A stretch of DNA of 64,000 nt, taken from contig SHXT01000001.1 of NCBI GenBank assembly GCA_009693175.1, positions 46,518-110,517 on the forward strand, given 5' to 3'. The first letter of the stretch is position 1. Each line of letters begins with the position of its first letter. Of this stretch, positions 45,995 through 56,010 are shown in pieces. Below the pieces are notes generated by a model that was not told the DNA's origin, made no database searches, and was given only the letters and a program-made list of their open reading frames with translations. Source of the stretch: Candidatus Methylopumilus sp. (GTDB lineage: Bacteria > Pseudomonadota > Gammaproteobacteria > Burkholderiales > Methylophilaceae). The translations under genes were made by a program, and so were the position numbers.

Positions 45995-47104
45995 ATGCCA
46001 TCTAGGTATATCCTACTCTTCGGTTTTTTATTCTTCACTTTAATAGGCTGTCATAAGTCTCAAGATCTAGGCGGCATTCCCCCTAATGCTCCATTGCCCG
46101 TATCTACTCTTGAAATGAGTCCTGTAACAGTTCCAACAACTGCTGAAGCCGTGGGTCAAACAGAGGGCGCTAAAGAAGTTGAGATTAGACCGCGTGTAGG
46201 TGGTATTTTATTAAAACGAAAATACAATGAAGGGTCAACGGTTAAAGCGGGTCAGTCTTTATTCATCATTGATCCCGAGCCTTATAAAATCAATTTAAGC
46301 CAGACACGTGCACAGTTCAAGCAAACTCTTGCGCGTGCAGAACAAGCTAAGCGAGAGAAAAAACGTTTAGAAAGTTTAGTGGAATCTCAATCTATAAGTC
46401 AGCGTGAATTTGACAATGCAGTATCTGATGAATCTATTAGTATGGCAGCACTCTCTCAAAGCCGCGCAAATGTGCGTCAAGCAGAACTTAATCTTTCTTA
46501 CACAAATGTCACTGCACCTGTCGATGGTATATCAGGTCGATTTCAATTTTCTGAAGGGGCGCTTGTCTCTGCAAACACAAGCTTACTTACAACATTAGTG
46601 CAAGTCACACCGATCTGGGTACGTTTTAGTTTTTCAGATAATGAACTCAAACAATTGGGCGGTGCGCTAAATGAAAAAAATGTTGAAGAGGTTGCTGTGA
46701 TTTTACCTGACGGTATTGAATATAAAACAAAGGGCAAAATTAATTTTGCAGCAAGTGAAATTAATCCTGCTCTGGGAACTCAAGAGCTTAGAGCAACCTT
46801 TGAAAATAATGAGCATCAAATTTTACCAGGCCAATTTGTGAGAGTGCGTGTTACCACAGGTAAAAAAGATGGTGTATTTTTAGTGCCTCAATTAGCTGTA
46901 CTCACGTCCGACCAAGGTAAATTTGTATTTGTTGTGAATGAAAAAAATCAAGCAATGCCTCAGCCTGTTTTTACAGGCGAATGGAAGGGAAAGGACTGGG
47001 TCATTTTAGGCGGTCTTAAAGGGGGTGATAAAGTCATTATCAATAACCTTATTAAAATACGTCCTGGCATGCCGGTTACTAACATGCCCAATTTCAAAAA
47101 ATAA
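45995..47104 (+). CDS. RND efflux periplasmic adaptor lipoprotein (AcrA/MexA type)
   Basis: 369 residues from the ATG at 45995; the track start at 45962 is a TTG. Signal peptide with lipobox (FTLIGC, Cys19) for lipid anchoring. Then the biotinyl-lipoyl half motif EIRPRVGGILLKRKYNEGSTVKAGQSLFIID, an alpha-hairpin (residues about 105-165) rich in E/R/Q, the second lipoyl half VTAPVDGISGRFQFSEGALV, and beta-barrel and membrane-proximal domains. Bridges the inner-membrane pump to the outer-membrane channel. Overlaps the pump gene by one base. Confidence 0.93.
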   Translation: MPSRYILLFGFLFFTLIGCHKSQDLGGIPPNAPLPVSTLEMSPVTVPTTAEAVGQTEGAKEVEIRPRVGGILLKRKYNEGSTVKAGQSLFIIDPEPYKINLSQTRAQFKQTLARAEQAKREKKRLESLVESQSISQREFDNAVSDESISMAALSQSRANVRQAELNLSYTNVTAPVDGISGRFQFSEGALVSANTSLLTTLVQVTPIWVRFSFSDNELKQLGGALNEKNVEEVAVILPDGIEYKTKGKINFAASEINPALGTQELRATFENNEHQILPGQFVRVRVTTGKKDGVFLVPQLAVLTSDQGKFVFVVNEKNQAMPQPVFTGEWKGKDWVILGGLKGGDKVIINNLIKIRPGMPVTNMPNFKK

Positions 47105-50100
47105 TGAGTAAATTTTTTATTACACGGCCGATTTTTGCTGCGGTCATTTCAATTATTATTGTCTTGGCTGGTATCGCTGCTGCCCTAAAATTATCGATTG
47201 CTCAATACCCACAAATTGCACCACCTACTGTTGTCATTACAGCAAATTATCCCGGCGCAAGCGCTGAAACACTTTCAAAAACAGTAGCGGGTCCTATCGA
47301 AGAACAATTAAGCGGTGTAGAAGGACTGCTTTATTTTAATTCCACTACTGACTCAAGCGGCACACTCAATATCACAGCCACATTTGAAATTGGCACAAAC
47401 ATCGATCAAGCCACTTTCAATGTGAGTAATCGTGTCAATATTGCAGCGCCTCGCTTACCGGAAACTGTAAGACGCACAGGCGTCGTCGTTCAGAAAAAAT
47501 CGAATGATATTCTTTTGGTGGTTATGCTTACTTCAAAAAACAAACAATTTGATCCTCTCTATTTAAGTAACTACGCAACACTTAATGTATTAGATGAAAT
47601 TAAGCGCTTAAAAGGTGTTGGGGACGCAAATATTTTTGGTGCTCGTGATTATTCTATGCGTATTTGGCTTAAACCAGATCGTATGGCACAGCTTGGAGTC
47701 ACGACTTCTGATATCGCAGCCGCTATTCAAAGTCAAAATGCACAATATGCTGCAGGTAAGATTGGCCAGGAGCCTTCGTCTAATGATCAACAATTAGTCT
47801 ATACCGTCAACGCTAAGGGTCGGCTTCTAGATCCTAACCAATTTGGAAATATTATTATTCGCGCAGGTGGCCCAAATGGCATTCTCTATTTAAAAGATAT
47901 TGCGAGGATTGAGCTAGGCGCTCAGACATACGATATTAATACAACACTTAACGGTAAGCCAGGTGTAGGTATTCCTATTTTTCTTCAAACTGGTGCTAAC
48001 GCTCTTGATACAGCAAAAAGTATTAAAGAAAAAATGGCCGAACTTAAGGGACGTTTTCCAAAGGGCATGGATTTCGAAATTCCTTATGACACAAGCAGCT
48101 TTGTAAAAGCTTCAATGAAAGAAGTATTTAAAACGCTCGGTGAAGCAATGCTTCTTGTGGTAATTGTTGTATTTTTATTTTTACAAAATTGGCGTGCAAC
48201 TTTAATTCCTTTAGTCGCTGTGCCAATTTCACTGATTGGAACGTTTGCTGGTTTATTTCTTTTTGGTTTTTCAATTAATACACTCACACTATTTGCAATG
48301 GTTTTATCAATTGGCATTGTTGTTGATGATGCCATTGTTGTTTTGGAAAATATTGAACGCTTAATGATGGAAGAAAAGCTTTCTCCTATGAAAGCTGCGA
48401 TTAAATCCATGGAACAAGTTGCTGCTGCAGTTGTTGCGATTGTATTAGTGCTTTGTGCTGTATTTGTTCCAGTCGCATTTATGGGAGGTATTGCAGGTGA
48501 ACTCTATCGACAGTTCGCGGTCACCGTTGCTGTAGCTGTTGTCATCTCAGGTGTTGTGGCTTTAACATTAACGCCTGCTTTGTGTGCAATCATTTTAAAT
48601 CCAAACAATATTCAATCTAAATTTTTCACAAAATTCAATAATGGATTTTATCGTCTTACACGACTTTACATCGGCATAGTAAATAAAACATTGCATCATC
48701 GACTGATAGGTGGTTTATTTTTTATAGGCATTGTAATTGCATCTATATTTCTTTTTAAAATTACCCCTACAAGTTTCGTTCCTCCCGAAGATCAAGGTTA
48801 TGTCATTACCGCAGTGATGTTACCGGATGGAGCCACGATTGGTCGTACTTCTAATACAACAGAAGCTGTTCGATCTGCTATTGCTACTGATCCTGCTACG
48901 ACTTTTGAATTTGCAGTCAATGGATATGATCTGATTGGTGGTGGCAATAAATCAAGTGCGGCAACAATGTTTGTAAGATTAAAAGATTGGTCAGATCGTC
49001 AAACCTCTGCAGGCGATATTGTTAAAAAATTATTTGGCATAGGTATGATGCAACCCGACGGTCTTGCAATTGCTTTTAATCCACCATCTATTCGTGGACT
49101 CGGAAGTTCTGGCAGCATGGAAGTCTATATTCAAAGTCGAAATGATACAGACCCCTTACATTTATTCGGAGTAGTTAATTTATTTACTGATGCACTTAAA
49201 AAAGAACCTCGCCTTACTGGTGTGAATACATTTTTTAGACCCACTGTGCCACAGCTTTTTATTGAAGTGGATGAAGCCAAAGCTATGAGCCTCGGTATTC
49301 CCATATCAAGCATTTATGACACGCTGCAAAGTACGATGGGCTCTCTTTATGTAAATGACTTTAATAAATCAGGAAGAACATATCGAGTGCAACTTCAAGC
49401 TGAAGCACCTTATCGTATGAAGCCAGATGATTTAGGCAAAGTATATGTTCGTTCAAATGCAGGCGCTATGGTGCCGCTATCAGCTGTCAGTTCAATTAAT
49501 AACATTATAGGTGCAGAACAGCTTGAACGTTTTAATGGTCTTTTGTCTGCCAAAGTATTAGCTGGTGGAGCGCTGGGCGTAAGCTCAGGAGATGTTATCC
49601 AGCTTATTGAGAAAATTGCTAAAGAAAATTTACCTGATGGCTATCAACTCGCTTGGACAGGACAAGCTTTTCAAGAAAAACGTGCGGGCTCGGCAGCTAT
49701 TTTCGCATTTGGTTTTGCAATCATTATGGTATTTCTTATTCTTGCAGCTCAATTTGAAACATGGATTCTTCCGCTTGCAGTTATTATGGCCGTTCCTTTC
49801 GCGCTCACTGGTGCCCTCATTGCTGTCATGCTGCGCGGCATGCCTAATGATATTTATTTTCAAATTGGTTTAATTACATTAGTAGGATTAGCCGCTAAAA
49901 ATGCTATTTTAATCGTGGAGTTCGCAAGTCAAAAAATAGAAGAGGGTATGCCTGTGATGGAAGCGGCTATTGAAGCAGCGCGTTTACGGTTTAGGCCTAT
50001 TGTGATGACATCGATGGCATTTATTTTTGGCATTGTTCCTCTTGTTGTTGCAACGGGTGCAGGTGCTGCAGCGCGGCAATCTATGGGTACGGGTGTATTT

Positions 50101-50217
50101 GGCGGTATGATTTTGGCCACATTTATTGCAACTATTTTTATTCCACTCTTCTTTGTTTGGTTAAGTGGTCATCATGTCCGTCATCATGGTCATGTAGACA
50201 ATGATGATCAAAAATAA
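47104..50217 (+). CDS. RND efflux pump, HAE1 family (AcrB/MexB type)
   Basis: 1037 residues, the usual size. N-terminal MSKFFITRPIFAAVISIIIVLAGIAA, the IAQYPQIAPPTV porter signature, the TM4 proton-relay motif SIGIVVDDAIVVLENIERLM with both aspartates, and the last repeat FASQKIEEGMPVMEAAIEAARLRFRPIVMTSMAFIFGIVPL. A proton-driven drug/solvent exporter. Overlaps the adaptor by TAATG and reaches into the outer-membrane gene. No TetR-type repressor lies beside the operon. Confidence 0.96.
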   Translation: MSKFFITRPIFAAVISIIIVLAGIAAALKLSIAQYPQIAPPTVVITANYPGASAETLSKTVAGPIEEQLSGVEGLLYFNSTTDSSGTLNITATFEIGTNIDQATFNVSNRVNIAAPRLPETVRRTGVVVQKKSNDILLVVMLTSKNKQFDPLYLSNYATLNVLDEIKRLKGVGDANIFGARDYSMRIWLKPDRMAQLGVTTSDIAAAIQSQNAQYAAGKIGQEPSSNDQQLVYTVNAKGRLLDPNQFGNIIIRAGGPNGILYLKDIARIELGAQTYDINTTLNGKPGVGIPIFLQTGANALDTAKSIKEKMAELKGRFPKGMDFEIPYDTSSFVKASMKEVFKTLGEAMLLVVIVVFLFLQNWRATLIPLVAVPISLIGTFAGLFLFGFSINTLTLFAMVLSIGIVVDDAIVVLENIERLMMEEKLSPMKAAIKSMEQVAAAVVAIVLVLCAVFVPVAFMGGIAGELYRQFAVTVAVAVVISGVVALTLTPALCAIILNPNNIQSKFFTKFNNGFYRLTRLYIGIVNKTLHHRLIGGLFFIGIVIASIFLFKITPTSFVPPEDQGYVITAVMLPDGATIGRTSNTTEAVRSAIATDPATTFEFAVNGYDLIGGGNKSSAATMFVRLKDWSDRQTSAGDIVKKLFGIGMMQPDGLAIAFNPPSIRGLGSSGSMEVYIQSRNDTDPLHLFGVVNLFTDALKKEPRLTGVNTFFRPTVPQLFIEVDEAKAMSLGIPISSIYDTLQSTMGSLYVNDFNKSGRTYRVQLQAEAPYRMKPDDLGKVYVRSNAGAMVPLSAVSSINNIIGAEQLERFNGLLSAKVLAGGALGVSSGDVIQLIEKIAKENLPDGYQLAWTGQAFQEKRAGSAAIFAFGFAIIMVFLILAAQFETWILPLAVIMAVPFALTGALIAVMLRGMPNDIYFQIGLITLVGLAAKNAILIVEFASQKIEEGMPVMEAAIEAARLRFRPIVMTSMAFIFGIVPLVVATGAGAAARQSMGTGVFGGMILATFIATIFIPLFFVWLSGHHVRHHGHVDNDDQK

Positions 50218-51610
50218 AATGCTGATACGTTTTATTATCTTAAATCTATTTTTAAGTTTGATAAGCTGTACGCTCGTCGGCCTCGATTACAAACGTCCTG
50301 ATATTGCTATACCCACTAGTTATCACCAAGAAGTGCAACAGAATAACGTCGCTAATAATTTAAATATGTGGTGGAAACTTTATGAGGATCCTATTCTTAA
50401 TGGGCTTATGGACAAAGCGTTAATTACAAATACAGATATCAATGCGGCCATTGCCCGTGTTGAAGAATCAGATGCTTATTTAAAAGAAGTAGGCGCTGCG
50501 TTACTTCCTGAAATCGATCTTAACTCGCAAGCGATAAGAAATAGAGTAACAACAAAAGGCTCGGTACCTTTTATTACAGGACTCAGAAAAGATTACCTTG
50601 TCAAATTAGGTACTTCTTTTGAGCTTGATTTCTGGGGTAAATTACGCCGCGCAAAAGAATCGGCACGTGCTGAATTTGTTGCATCACAGCATTCAAAAGA
50701 TACAGTTGAACTTACCTTACAAAGTTTATTAACAAGTAATTACCTATCACTACGTAGTATCGATTCACAAATTGTTGCCTCAAAAGAAAATGTTCAATAT
50801 CGCGAAGAGGCTTTAGCATTAACTAAAAAACGTTTAGAAAGCGGCCTTGTATCAGCACTTGATCTTCATCAAGCAGAAGCTGCTTTTAATAATCTATCGG
50901 CTCAATTAAGTGATCTTATTCGTCAAAGAGAAATTATCTTTAATCAACTTGTACTTCTTACCGGAGATATGCAGTTAACTATTCCTGAAAATACATTGGA
51001 CGCGCTCAATATGCCGCCCATACCGCCTGCGGGATTGCCTTCATCCCTTTTAGAATCTCGTCCTGATGTGAAAGAAGCTGAACAAATGATGATTGCTGCA
51101 AACGCCAATATTGGCATTGCTAAAGCAGCTCTCTTTCCAACTATTTCACTTACGGCCAACTTAGGCGTTGAAAGTGCAGCGCTTAGCAATTTAAATAAAT
51201 CAGGTTCTAGTATTTGGGCCGGTGGCCTTGGGTTGTCATTACCTATTTTTGATTCGGGTCGTACTCGCGCAAAAATTGATCAAACAACTGCAAAACAAAA
51301 ACAAGTACTCAGTTATTATCAATCTTCTATACAAAATGCTTTTAAAGAAGTAAATAACGCTCTTATTGCTTTAAGAGAATACTCTGAACAAGAAAATGAT
51401 TTAAAGCTTACACAAGAAGCTGCCAAAAAAGCGATGGACATCTCATCTAATCGATATAAAGCTGGTTATTCTGGCTACATTGAATATTTAGATGCTCAAC
51501 GTATATACAATGAAGCATCGATGACTTACATTCAAAAAAGACAATTAAGACTGATTGCAAGTGTTGAATTATTTAAATCACTAGGTGGTGGTTGGCAATC
51601 TCACGATTAA
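50201..51610 (+). CDS. Outer-membrane efflux factor, NodT/OprM type lipoprotein
   Basis: 469 residues. Signal peptide with lipobox LISC (Cys23), then two repeats of the TolC/OprM fold: NMWWKLYEDPILNGLMDKALITNTDINAAIARVEE and ALTKKRLESGLVSALDLHQAEA in the first half, SLPIFDSGRTRAKIDQTTAKQKQ and RYKAGYSGYIEYLDAQR in the second. Exit channel for the RND pump. Starts within the pump gene (17-base overlap); a Met just after the pump stop at 50219 is an alternative start. Confidence 0.93.
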   Translation: MMIKNKMLIRFIILNLFLSLISCTLVGLDYKRPDIAIPTSYHQEVQQNNVANNLNMWWKLYEDPILNGLMDKALITNTDINAAIARVEESDAYLKEVGAALLPEIDLNSQAIRNRVTTKGSVPFITGLRKDYLVKLGTSFELDFWGKLRRAKESARAEFVASQHSKDTVELTLQSLLTSNYLSLRSIDSQIVASKENVQYREEALALTKKRLESGLVSALDLHQAEAAFNNLSAQLSDLIRQREIIFNQLVLLTGDMQLTIPENTLDALNMPPIPPAGLPSSLLESRPDVKEAEQMMIAANANIGIAKAALFPTISLTANLGVESAALSNLNKSGSSIWAGGLGLSLPIFDSGRTRAKIDQTTAKQKQVLSYYQSSIQNAFKEVNNALIALREYSEQENDLKLTQEAAKKAMDISSNRYKAGYSGYIEYLDAQRIYNEASMTYIQKRQLRLIASVELFKSLGGGWQSHD

Positions 51611-51616
51611 TAGGCT

Positions 51617-52762
51617 ATGAATTTATTACATTACGAAGTTCCCCCTACAGCAGGTCTACCAATTTATATCCATGACTTTTTTTCTCAATCAGATTCCTTA
51701 GAAAAAAAATTAGCAGAATTTATTGGCGTTGATACCGTGCAGATTGAATGTTCAGGTACTGTAGCACTTGTGGTTGCACTGATGTCACTTAAAAAATTAA
51801 GTGGGCGTCAAAAGGTAATTATCAGCGCCTATACCTGCCCATGGGTTCCTGTTGCACTGATTCATTGTGGTCTGACACCTATAATCAGCGATGCTAAAAA
51901 AAATCATTTTGACTTTGATTTAAAAAAACTTAAAGCTTCTCTTGGTAAAGATGTGCTTGCAATTATTCCAACACATTTAGGAGGGAAAATTGCTGATGTA
52001 AAAAATATACTACCTATCGCAAAAAAATATAGAGTCTTTGTCATCGAAGATGGTGCTCAAGCGCTTGGTGCAAAAGAAAAAAAACAATCTGTCGGTTTAT
52101 TAGGTGATATAGGTGTGTTTAGTTTAGGTGTGGGCAAAGGCTTAAGTATTTTTGCAGGCGGTGTGATTGTAGCTCACAATAAAAAAATGTTTAGCGATAT
52201 TCAAAAAACAAGTCGAGATCTCATTCCAAATAATTACTTCATGGAATTAAAACGCCTTATTGAACTTATGTTTTACTATATTTTTTATCACCCAAGTCTT
52301 TTGCGTTTTGTATTTGGCATCTCTTTAAGACGTCATTTAAAAAAAGGTAATTTTATTAAAGCAGTAGGGGATGATTGTGCTTTTAAATTTCCGATACATC
52401 GTGTAGGTACCTATCGAAAAAGTATTGGCGCTAGTGCGCTTGATCGATTCAATACCTTTTTACATAAAAACCGTATTAAAGCTACTCAAAGATTAAACCA
52501 ATTAGCAGCGATTCAAAATTTAAAAGTATTGACAACAAATCGTCCTGATGAAACCTGGCCATTTATGATATTAATTTTGCTAAATGAAAAAATACGCAAT
52601 ACGATACTTGCGGATCTATGGCCAAAATCTTTAGGTGTTGGAAGACTTTTTATTAAAAGTATTGCTGATTATGATTATTTGAAACCGTATTTTAAAAAAA
52701 CAAACGCACTAAATGCAAAAGATTTTGCTGAAAGATCTATGATTGTTTCAAATAGCCCCTAG
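51617..52762 (+). CDS. DegT/DnrJ/EryC1-type aminotransferase, apparently cut by an in-frame TAG
   Basis: 381 residues to a TAG. PLP-enzyme features: VIEDGAQALGA (Asp that holds the pyridine nitrogen) and the Schiff-base lysine in FSLGVGKGLSIFAGG. The reading frame continues beyond the TAG for 20 further residues (LANQRFNEIYRVLDKHLSET) to a TAA at 52825, and this tail looks like the normal C-terminal helix of the family, after SNSP. Thus the annotated end is probably a nonsense-shortened product. The family aminates nucleotide sugars or acts as a sugar dehydratase; the substrate is unknown and no other sugar genes are nearby. Confidence 0.8.
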   Translation: MNLLHYEVPPTAGLPIYIHDFFSQSDSLEKKLAEFIGVDTVQIECSGTVALVVALMSLKKLSGRQKVIISAYTCPWVPVALIHCGLTPIISDAKKNHFDFDLKKLKASLGKDVLAIIPTHLGGKIADVKNILPIAKKYRVFVIEDGAQALGAKEKKQSVGLLGDIGVFSLGVGKGLSIFAGGVIVAHNKKMFSDIQKTSRDLIPNNYFMELKRLIELMFYYIFYHPSLLRFVFGISLRRHLKKGNFIKAVGDDCAFKFPIHRVGTYRKSIGASALDRFNTFLHKNRIKATQRLNQLAAIQNLKVLTTNRPDETWPFMILILLNEKIRNTILADLWPKSLGVGRLFIKSIADYDYLKPYFKKTNALNAKDFAERSMIVSNSP

Positions 52763-52826
52763 CTTGCCAATCAGCGTTTCAATGAAATTTATCGCGTTCT
52801 AGATAAGCACTTGTCAGAAACCTAAT

Positions 52827-54221
52827 TTATTTCTTTAGATTTTTTTTAGCTTTGTCGATAGATTTTTTAACTTGGTCAAATGATGTACCACCAATATGGT
52901 TTCTAGATTTAATCGAGCCTTCTAACGTCAGATGGCTATAAACATCACTTGAAATGACTTTACTAAATTTTTTCAGTTCATCTAATTTTAAATTTGATAA
53001 ATCACATTTCTTTTTAATGGCAGTATTCACCACTTTCGCCACAATCTCATGGGCATCTCTAAATGCAACCCCTTTAACAACAAGATAATCTGCGAGATCT
53101 GTTGCTGTTGCATACCCTTTTAAAGTTGCCTCTTTCATATTTTTTACATTCACTGTAATACCTTTTAACATATCAGCATAAATAGTCAGCACATCTAAAA
53201 TAGTATCAGCTGTATCAAAGAGTGGCTCTTTATCTTCTTGATTATCTTTATTGTAAGCGAGTGGCTGAGCCTTCATAAGCATGAGAAGCCCCATCAAATG
53301 ACCTGTCACTCTTCCTGTTTTGCCTCTCACCAACTCGGGCACATCTGGATTCTTTTTCTGCGGCATAATAGAAGAGCCCGTACAAAATCGATCTGCAATT
53401 TCTACAAATCCGAACATAGGGCTCGACCACATAATAAGTTCTTCAGAAAATCTTGATAGGTGCGTCATTAATAGAGATGCTACAAAAGTAAACTCAATAG
53501 CAAAATCTCTATCAGAGACTGCATCTAAAGAGTTTTCGCAAACACTATCAAATTTAAGTTTTTTAGCCACCTTATTTCTATCAATAGGGTAACTTGTACC
53601 TGCCAATGCAGCTGCGCCTAAAGGTAATTGATTCATTCTTTTTCTTGCATCTTCAAATCGACTAAGATCTCTTTGCAACATTTCATAATAAGCCATTAAA
53701 TGATGGCCAAATGTTATAGGCTGCGCCACTTGGAGATGAGTGAATCCAGGCATAACTGTTTTTTGGTGTTTTTCCGCCAAAGCTACAATTGATGACTGAA
53801 GTGCACTTATTTTTTGAATGATTTCGTCCGTCACAGACCTTAGCCAAAGCCTTAAATCAGTTGCGACCTGATCATTTCTTGATCTTCCTGTGTGTAATTT
53901 TTTACCAGCTTCGCCAATTTTATCAGTCAGTCTTCTTTCAATATTTAAATGCACGTCTTCTAAATCTAAAGACCACTTAAAAGTGCCTGCTAAAATTTCT
54001 TTTTGAATCCCTTGTAATCCATTTCGGATCGCTTTTAAATCTTTTTCCGTGATAATTTTTTGTGCGGCTAACATCTCGGCATGTGCCAAAGAACCTTCAA
54101 TATCAAAAAGACCTAGTTTTTGGTCAAACCCTATAGAAGCTGTAAATCTTTTGACGAGCGTCATCACAGGCTCGTTAAATCTGCCTGACCAATTCACTTT
54201 TTTTGTATTTTTTTTAGCCAT
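52827..54221 (-). CDS. argH: Argininosuccinate lyase
   Basis: 464 residues. The fumarase-superfamily signature [11 protein letters not shown] is present with the catalytic serine, plus [18 protein letters not shown] and HTHLQ-type [22 protein letters not shown]. Last step of arginine synthesis, releasing fumarate. Converges with the extended DegT reading frame (stop codons one base apart). Divergent from hemC. Confidence 0.97.
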   Translation of the reverse strand: MAKKNTKKVNWSGRFNEPVMTLVKRFTASIGFDQKLGLFDIEGSLAHAEMLAAQKIITEKDLKAIRNGLQGIQKEILAGTFKWSLDLEDVHLNIERRLTDKIGEAGKKLHTGRSRNDQVATDLRLWLRSVTDEIIQKISALQSSIVALAEKHQKTVMPGFTHLQVAQPITFGHHLMAYYEMLQRDLSRFEDARKRMNQLPLGAAALAGTSYPIDRNKVAKKLKFDSVCENSLDAVSDRDFAIEFTFVASLLMTHLSRFSEELIMWSSPMFGFVEIADRFCTGSSIMPQKKNPDVPELVRGKTGRVTGHLMGLLMLMKAQPLAYNKDNQEDKEPLFDTADTILDVLTIYADMLKGITVNVKNMKEATLKGYATATDLADYLVVKGVAFRDAHEIVAKVVNTAIKKKCDLSNLKLDELKKFSKVISSDVYSHLTLEGSIKSRNHIGGTSFDQVKKSIDKAKKNLKK

Positions 54222-54258
54222 AAATGAAAGTATATGCTAAAGCTTATGATTTTCTAAA

Positions 54259-54286
54259 TTTTCAACGGTCTGCCTTATGATAAAAT
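54259..54286 (+). promoter_or_regulatory. Possible hemC promoter
   Basis: TTTTCA, 16 bases, TAAAAT, 25 bases before the hemC ATG, in the argH/hemC divergent gap. A moderate match. Confidence 0.35.
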
Positions 54287-54310
54287 GCCCCATTCATTTT
54301 CATTTCAACT

Positions 54311-55240
54311 ATGACTCAACCTACACATATAATCATCGCAACACGCAAAAGTCAGCTTGCGCTTTGGCAAGCTGACTTTATCAAAGAACAGCTCTTGTCT
54401 TTCTATCCGAGACTTGAGGTCTCAATTTTGGGTATGACCACGCAAGGCGATAAAACACTTAATAAATCACTTTCTAAAATTGGTGGCAAAGGTCTTTTTA
54501 TTAAAGAATTAGAAATAGCCTTACAAAATAAGGAAGCTGATATTGCGGTTCATTCACTGAAAGATTTACCAATGCATTTAAGTGATGAATTTATCATTGC
54601 TGCAATTGGAAAAAGAGAAGATGCAAGAGATGCATTCATTTCAAATGATTTTGGTGCACTTGAAATGTTACCTGCAGGCAGTGTTATTGGCACTTCAAGT
54701 TTACGTCGGCAAAGCCAATTACAACGTCGTTTCCCAGAGCTTACTTTTGAGCCCCTGCGTGGCAATCTACAAACTCGCTTAAGAAAACTCGATAAAAACC
54801 AATATCAAGGTATTATTTTGGCTGCAGCAGGTCTCATTCGGCTTAAATTAAAAACGCGTATCCGGCAATACATGTCTACTGAAAATTCAATCCCTGCTGC
54901 AGGTCAAGGTGCGCTTGCGATTGAAATATTAAAAGAACGTAGTGATCTTATTGAATTATTAAAACCACTTCACCATCCCGAATCAGCACAATGTGTATTA
55001 GCTGAAAGGGCTATGAGTCGGATTTTGAGTGGCAGTTGCAATACACCTTTAGGTGCTTATGCCATCATTGAAAATAAAGTACTTAAATTACAGGGTTTTG
55101 TAGCATCTATAGATGGCAAAGAAATGATCAAAGCTTCGATTGAAGGCTCTATTAAAGACGCGGAAAAATTAGGTGAAAAACTTGGCAAACAACTCCTTGA
55201 TCAAGGTGCGGATAAAATATTAGCGAGTCTTATTGCATGA
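54311..55240 (+). CDS. hemC: Porphobilinogen deaminase (hydroxymethylbilane synthase)
   Basis: 309 residues, standard. IIATRKSQLALWQADFIKEQL at the start, the catalytic aspartate region EADIAVHSLKDLPM, GTSSLRRQSQLQRRFPEL, and the dipyrromethane cofactor cysteine in SGSCNTPLGAYA. Joins four porphobilinogens. The last bases overlap hemD (ATGA), so the two enzymes are made together. Confidence 0.97.
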   Translation: MTQPTHIIIATRKSQLALWQADFIKEQLLSFYPRLEVSILGMTTQGDKTLNKSLSKIGGKGLFIKELEIALQNKEADIAVHSLKDLPMHLSDEFIIAAIGKREDARDAFISNDFGALEMLPAGSVIGTSSLRRQSQLQRRFPELTFEPLRGNLQTRLRKLDKNQYQGIILAAAGLIRLKLKTRIRQYMSTENSIPAAGQGALAIEILKERSDLIELLKPLHHPESAQCVLAERAMSRILSGSCNTPLGAYAIIENKVLKLQGFVASIDGKEMIKASIEGSIKDAEKLGEKLGKQLLDQGADKILASLIA

Positions 55241-56010
55241 GTAAAAAAGAATTACATCAAACAGGTGTTGTCATTACAAGGCCTTCACATCAAACAAGCG
55301 AAATAAAAACTTTAGTGAATGAGCATCATGGTCACTCTATTGAATTTCCATTGCTTGAAATTCAATCAAAAAATTTAAACGAAAGATTTCAAAACATTGT
55401 TTTGAAATTAGATGATTATGACTGGGCTATTTTTATTAGCTCGAATGCAGTGCAATTTGGCATGCCCTCTGTTAAAAATGTTTTTAATGCATTACCCACT
55501 TCTATTAAATTGGCTGCCATTGGGCCTTCGACTCAGAAAGCATTGCAATTATTCGATGTACGTGATGTATTAATTCCAAATGAAAATTTTGATAGCGAGG
55601 GTTTACTCGCAACTGCTGAAATGAATAACATTCAAAATAAAAAAATTGTTATTTTTAGAGGTGAGGGTGGCCGAGAAACGCTTGCTGAAACTTTAAGAGC
55701 TCGAGGCGCTGAAGTTACTTATGCTGAATGTTATACGCGCACTTTTCCACAAAATAGTATAGATTTATTGAAAGCGTTCTCAGAAAAAATTCATATTTCA
55801 GCAATTTTAATTACCAGTTCTGAAGCATGCAAAGAATTTGTACGACTTAGTCGATTAAAAAATGCTGCCTTTCTAAAAGACGTTCTTTTTATTGTGAATC
55901 ATCCAAGAATGGTTAATCTTCTTGAACGTGAATCTTTCATGACTTTTGCTTCTGATGAACCTTCCGACCAATCGATGATGAAAAAACTTTTAGAAACCAT
56001 CGATCATTAA
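55237..56010 (+). CDS. hemD: Uroporphyrinogen-III synthase
   Basis: 257 residues. The family diverges widely, but GVVITRPSHQTSEIKTLV, DWAIFISSNAVQFGM, LAAIGPSTQKAL and VTYAECYTRTFP fit, and the position right behind hemC with a four-base overlap is decisive. Closes the tetrapyrrole ring. The 3' end overlaps the convergent reductase gene by 21 bases. Confidence 0.9.
   Translation: MSKKELHQTGVVITRPSHQTSEIKTLVNEHHGHSIEFPLLEIQSKNLNERFQNIVLKLDDYDWAIFISSNAVQFGMPSVKNVFNALPTSIKLAAIGPSTQKALQLFDVRDVLIPNENFDSEGLLATAEMNNIQNKKIVIFRGEGGRETLAETLRARGAEVTYAECYTRTFPQNSIDLLKAFSEKIHISAILITSSEACKEFVRLSRLKNAAFLKDVLFIVNHPRMVNLLERESFMTFASDEPSDQSMMKKLLETIDH

Noticed and set aside
53238-53592. Several plus-strand ORFs over argH
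   Set aside because: All lie inside a full-length, well-conserved argH and show no domain.
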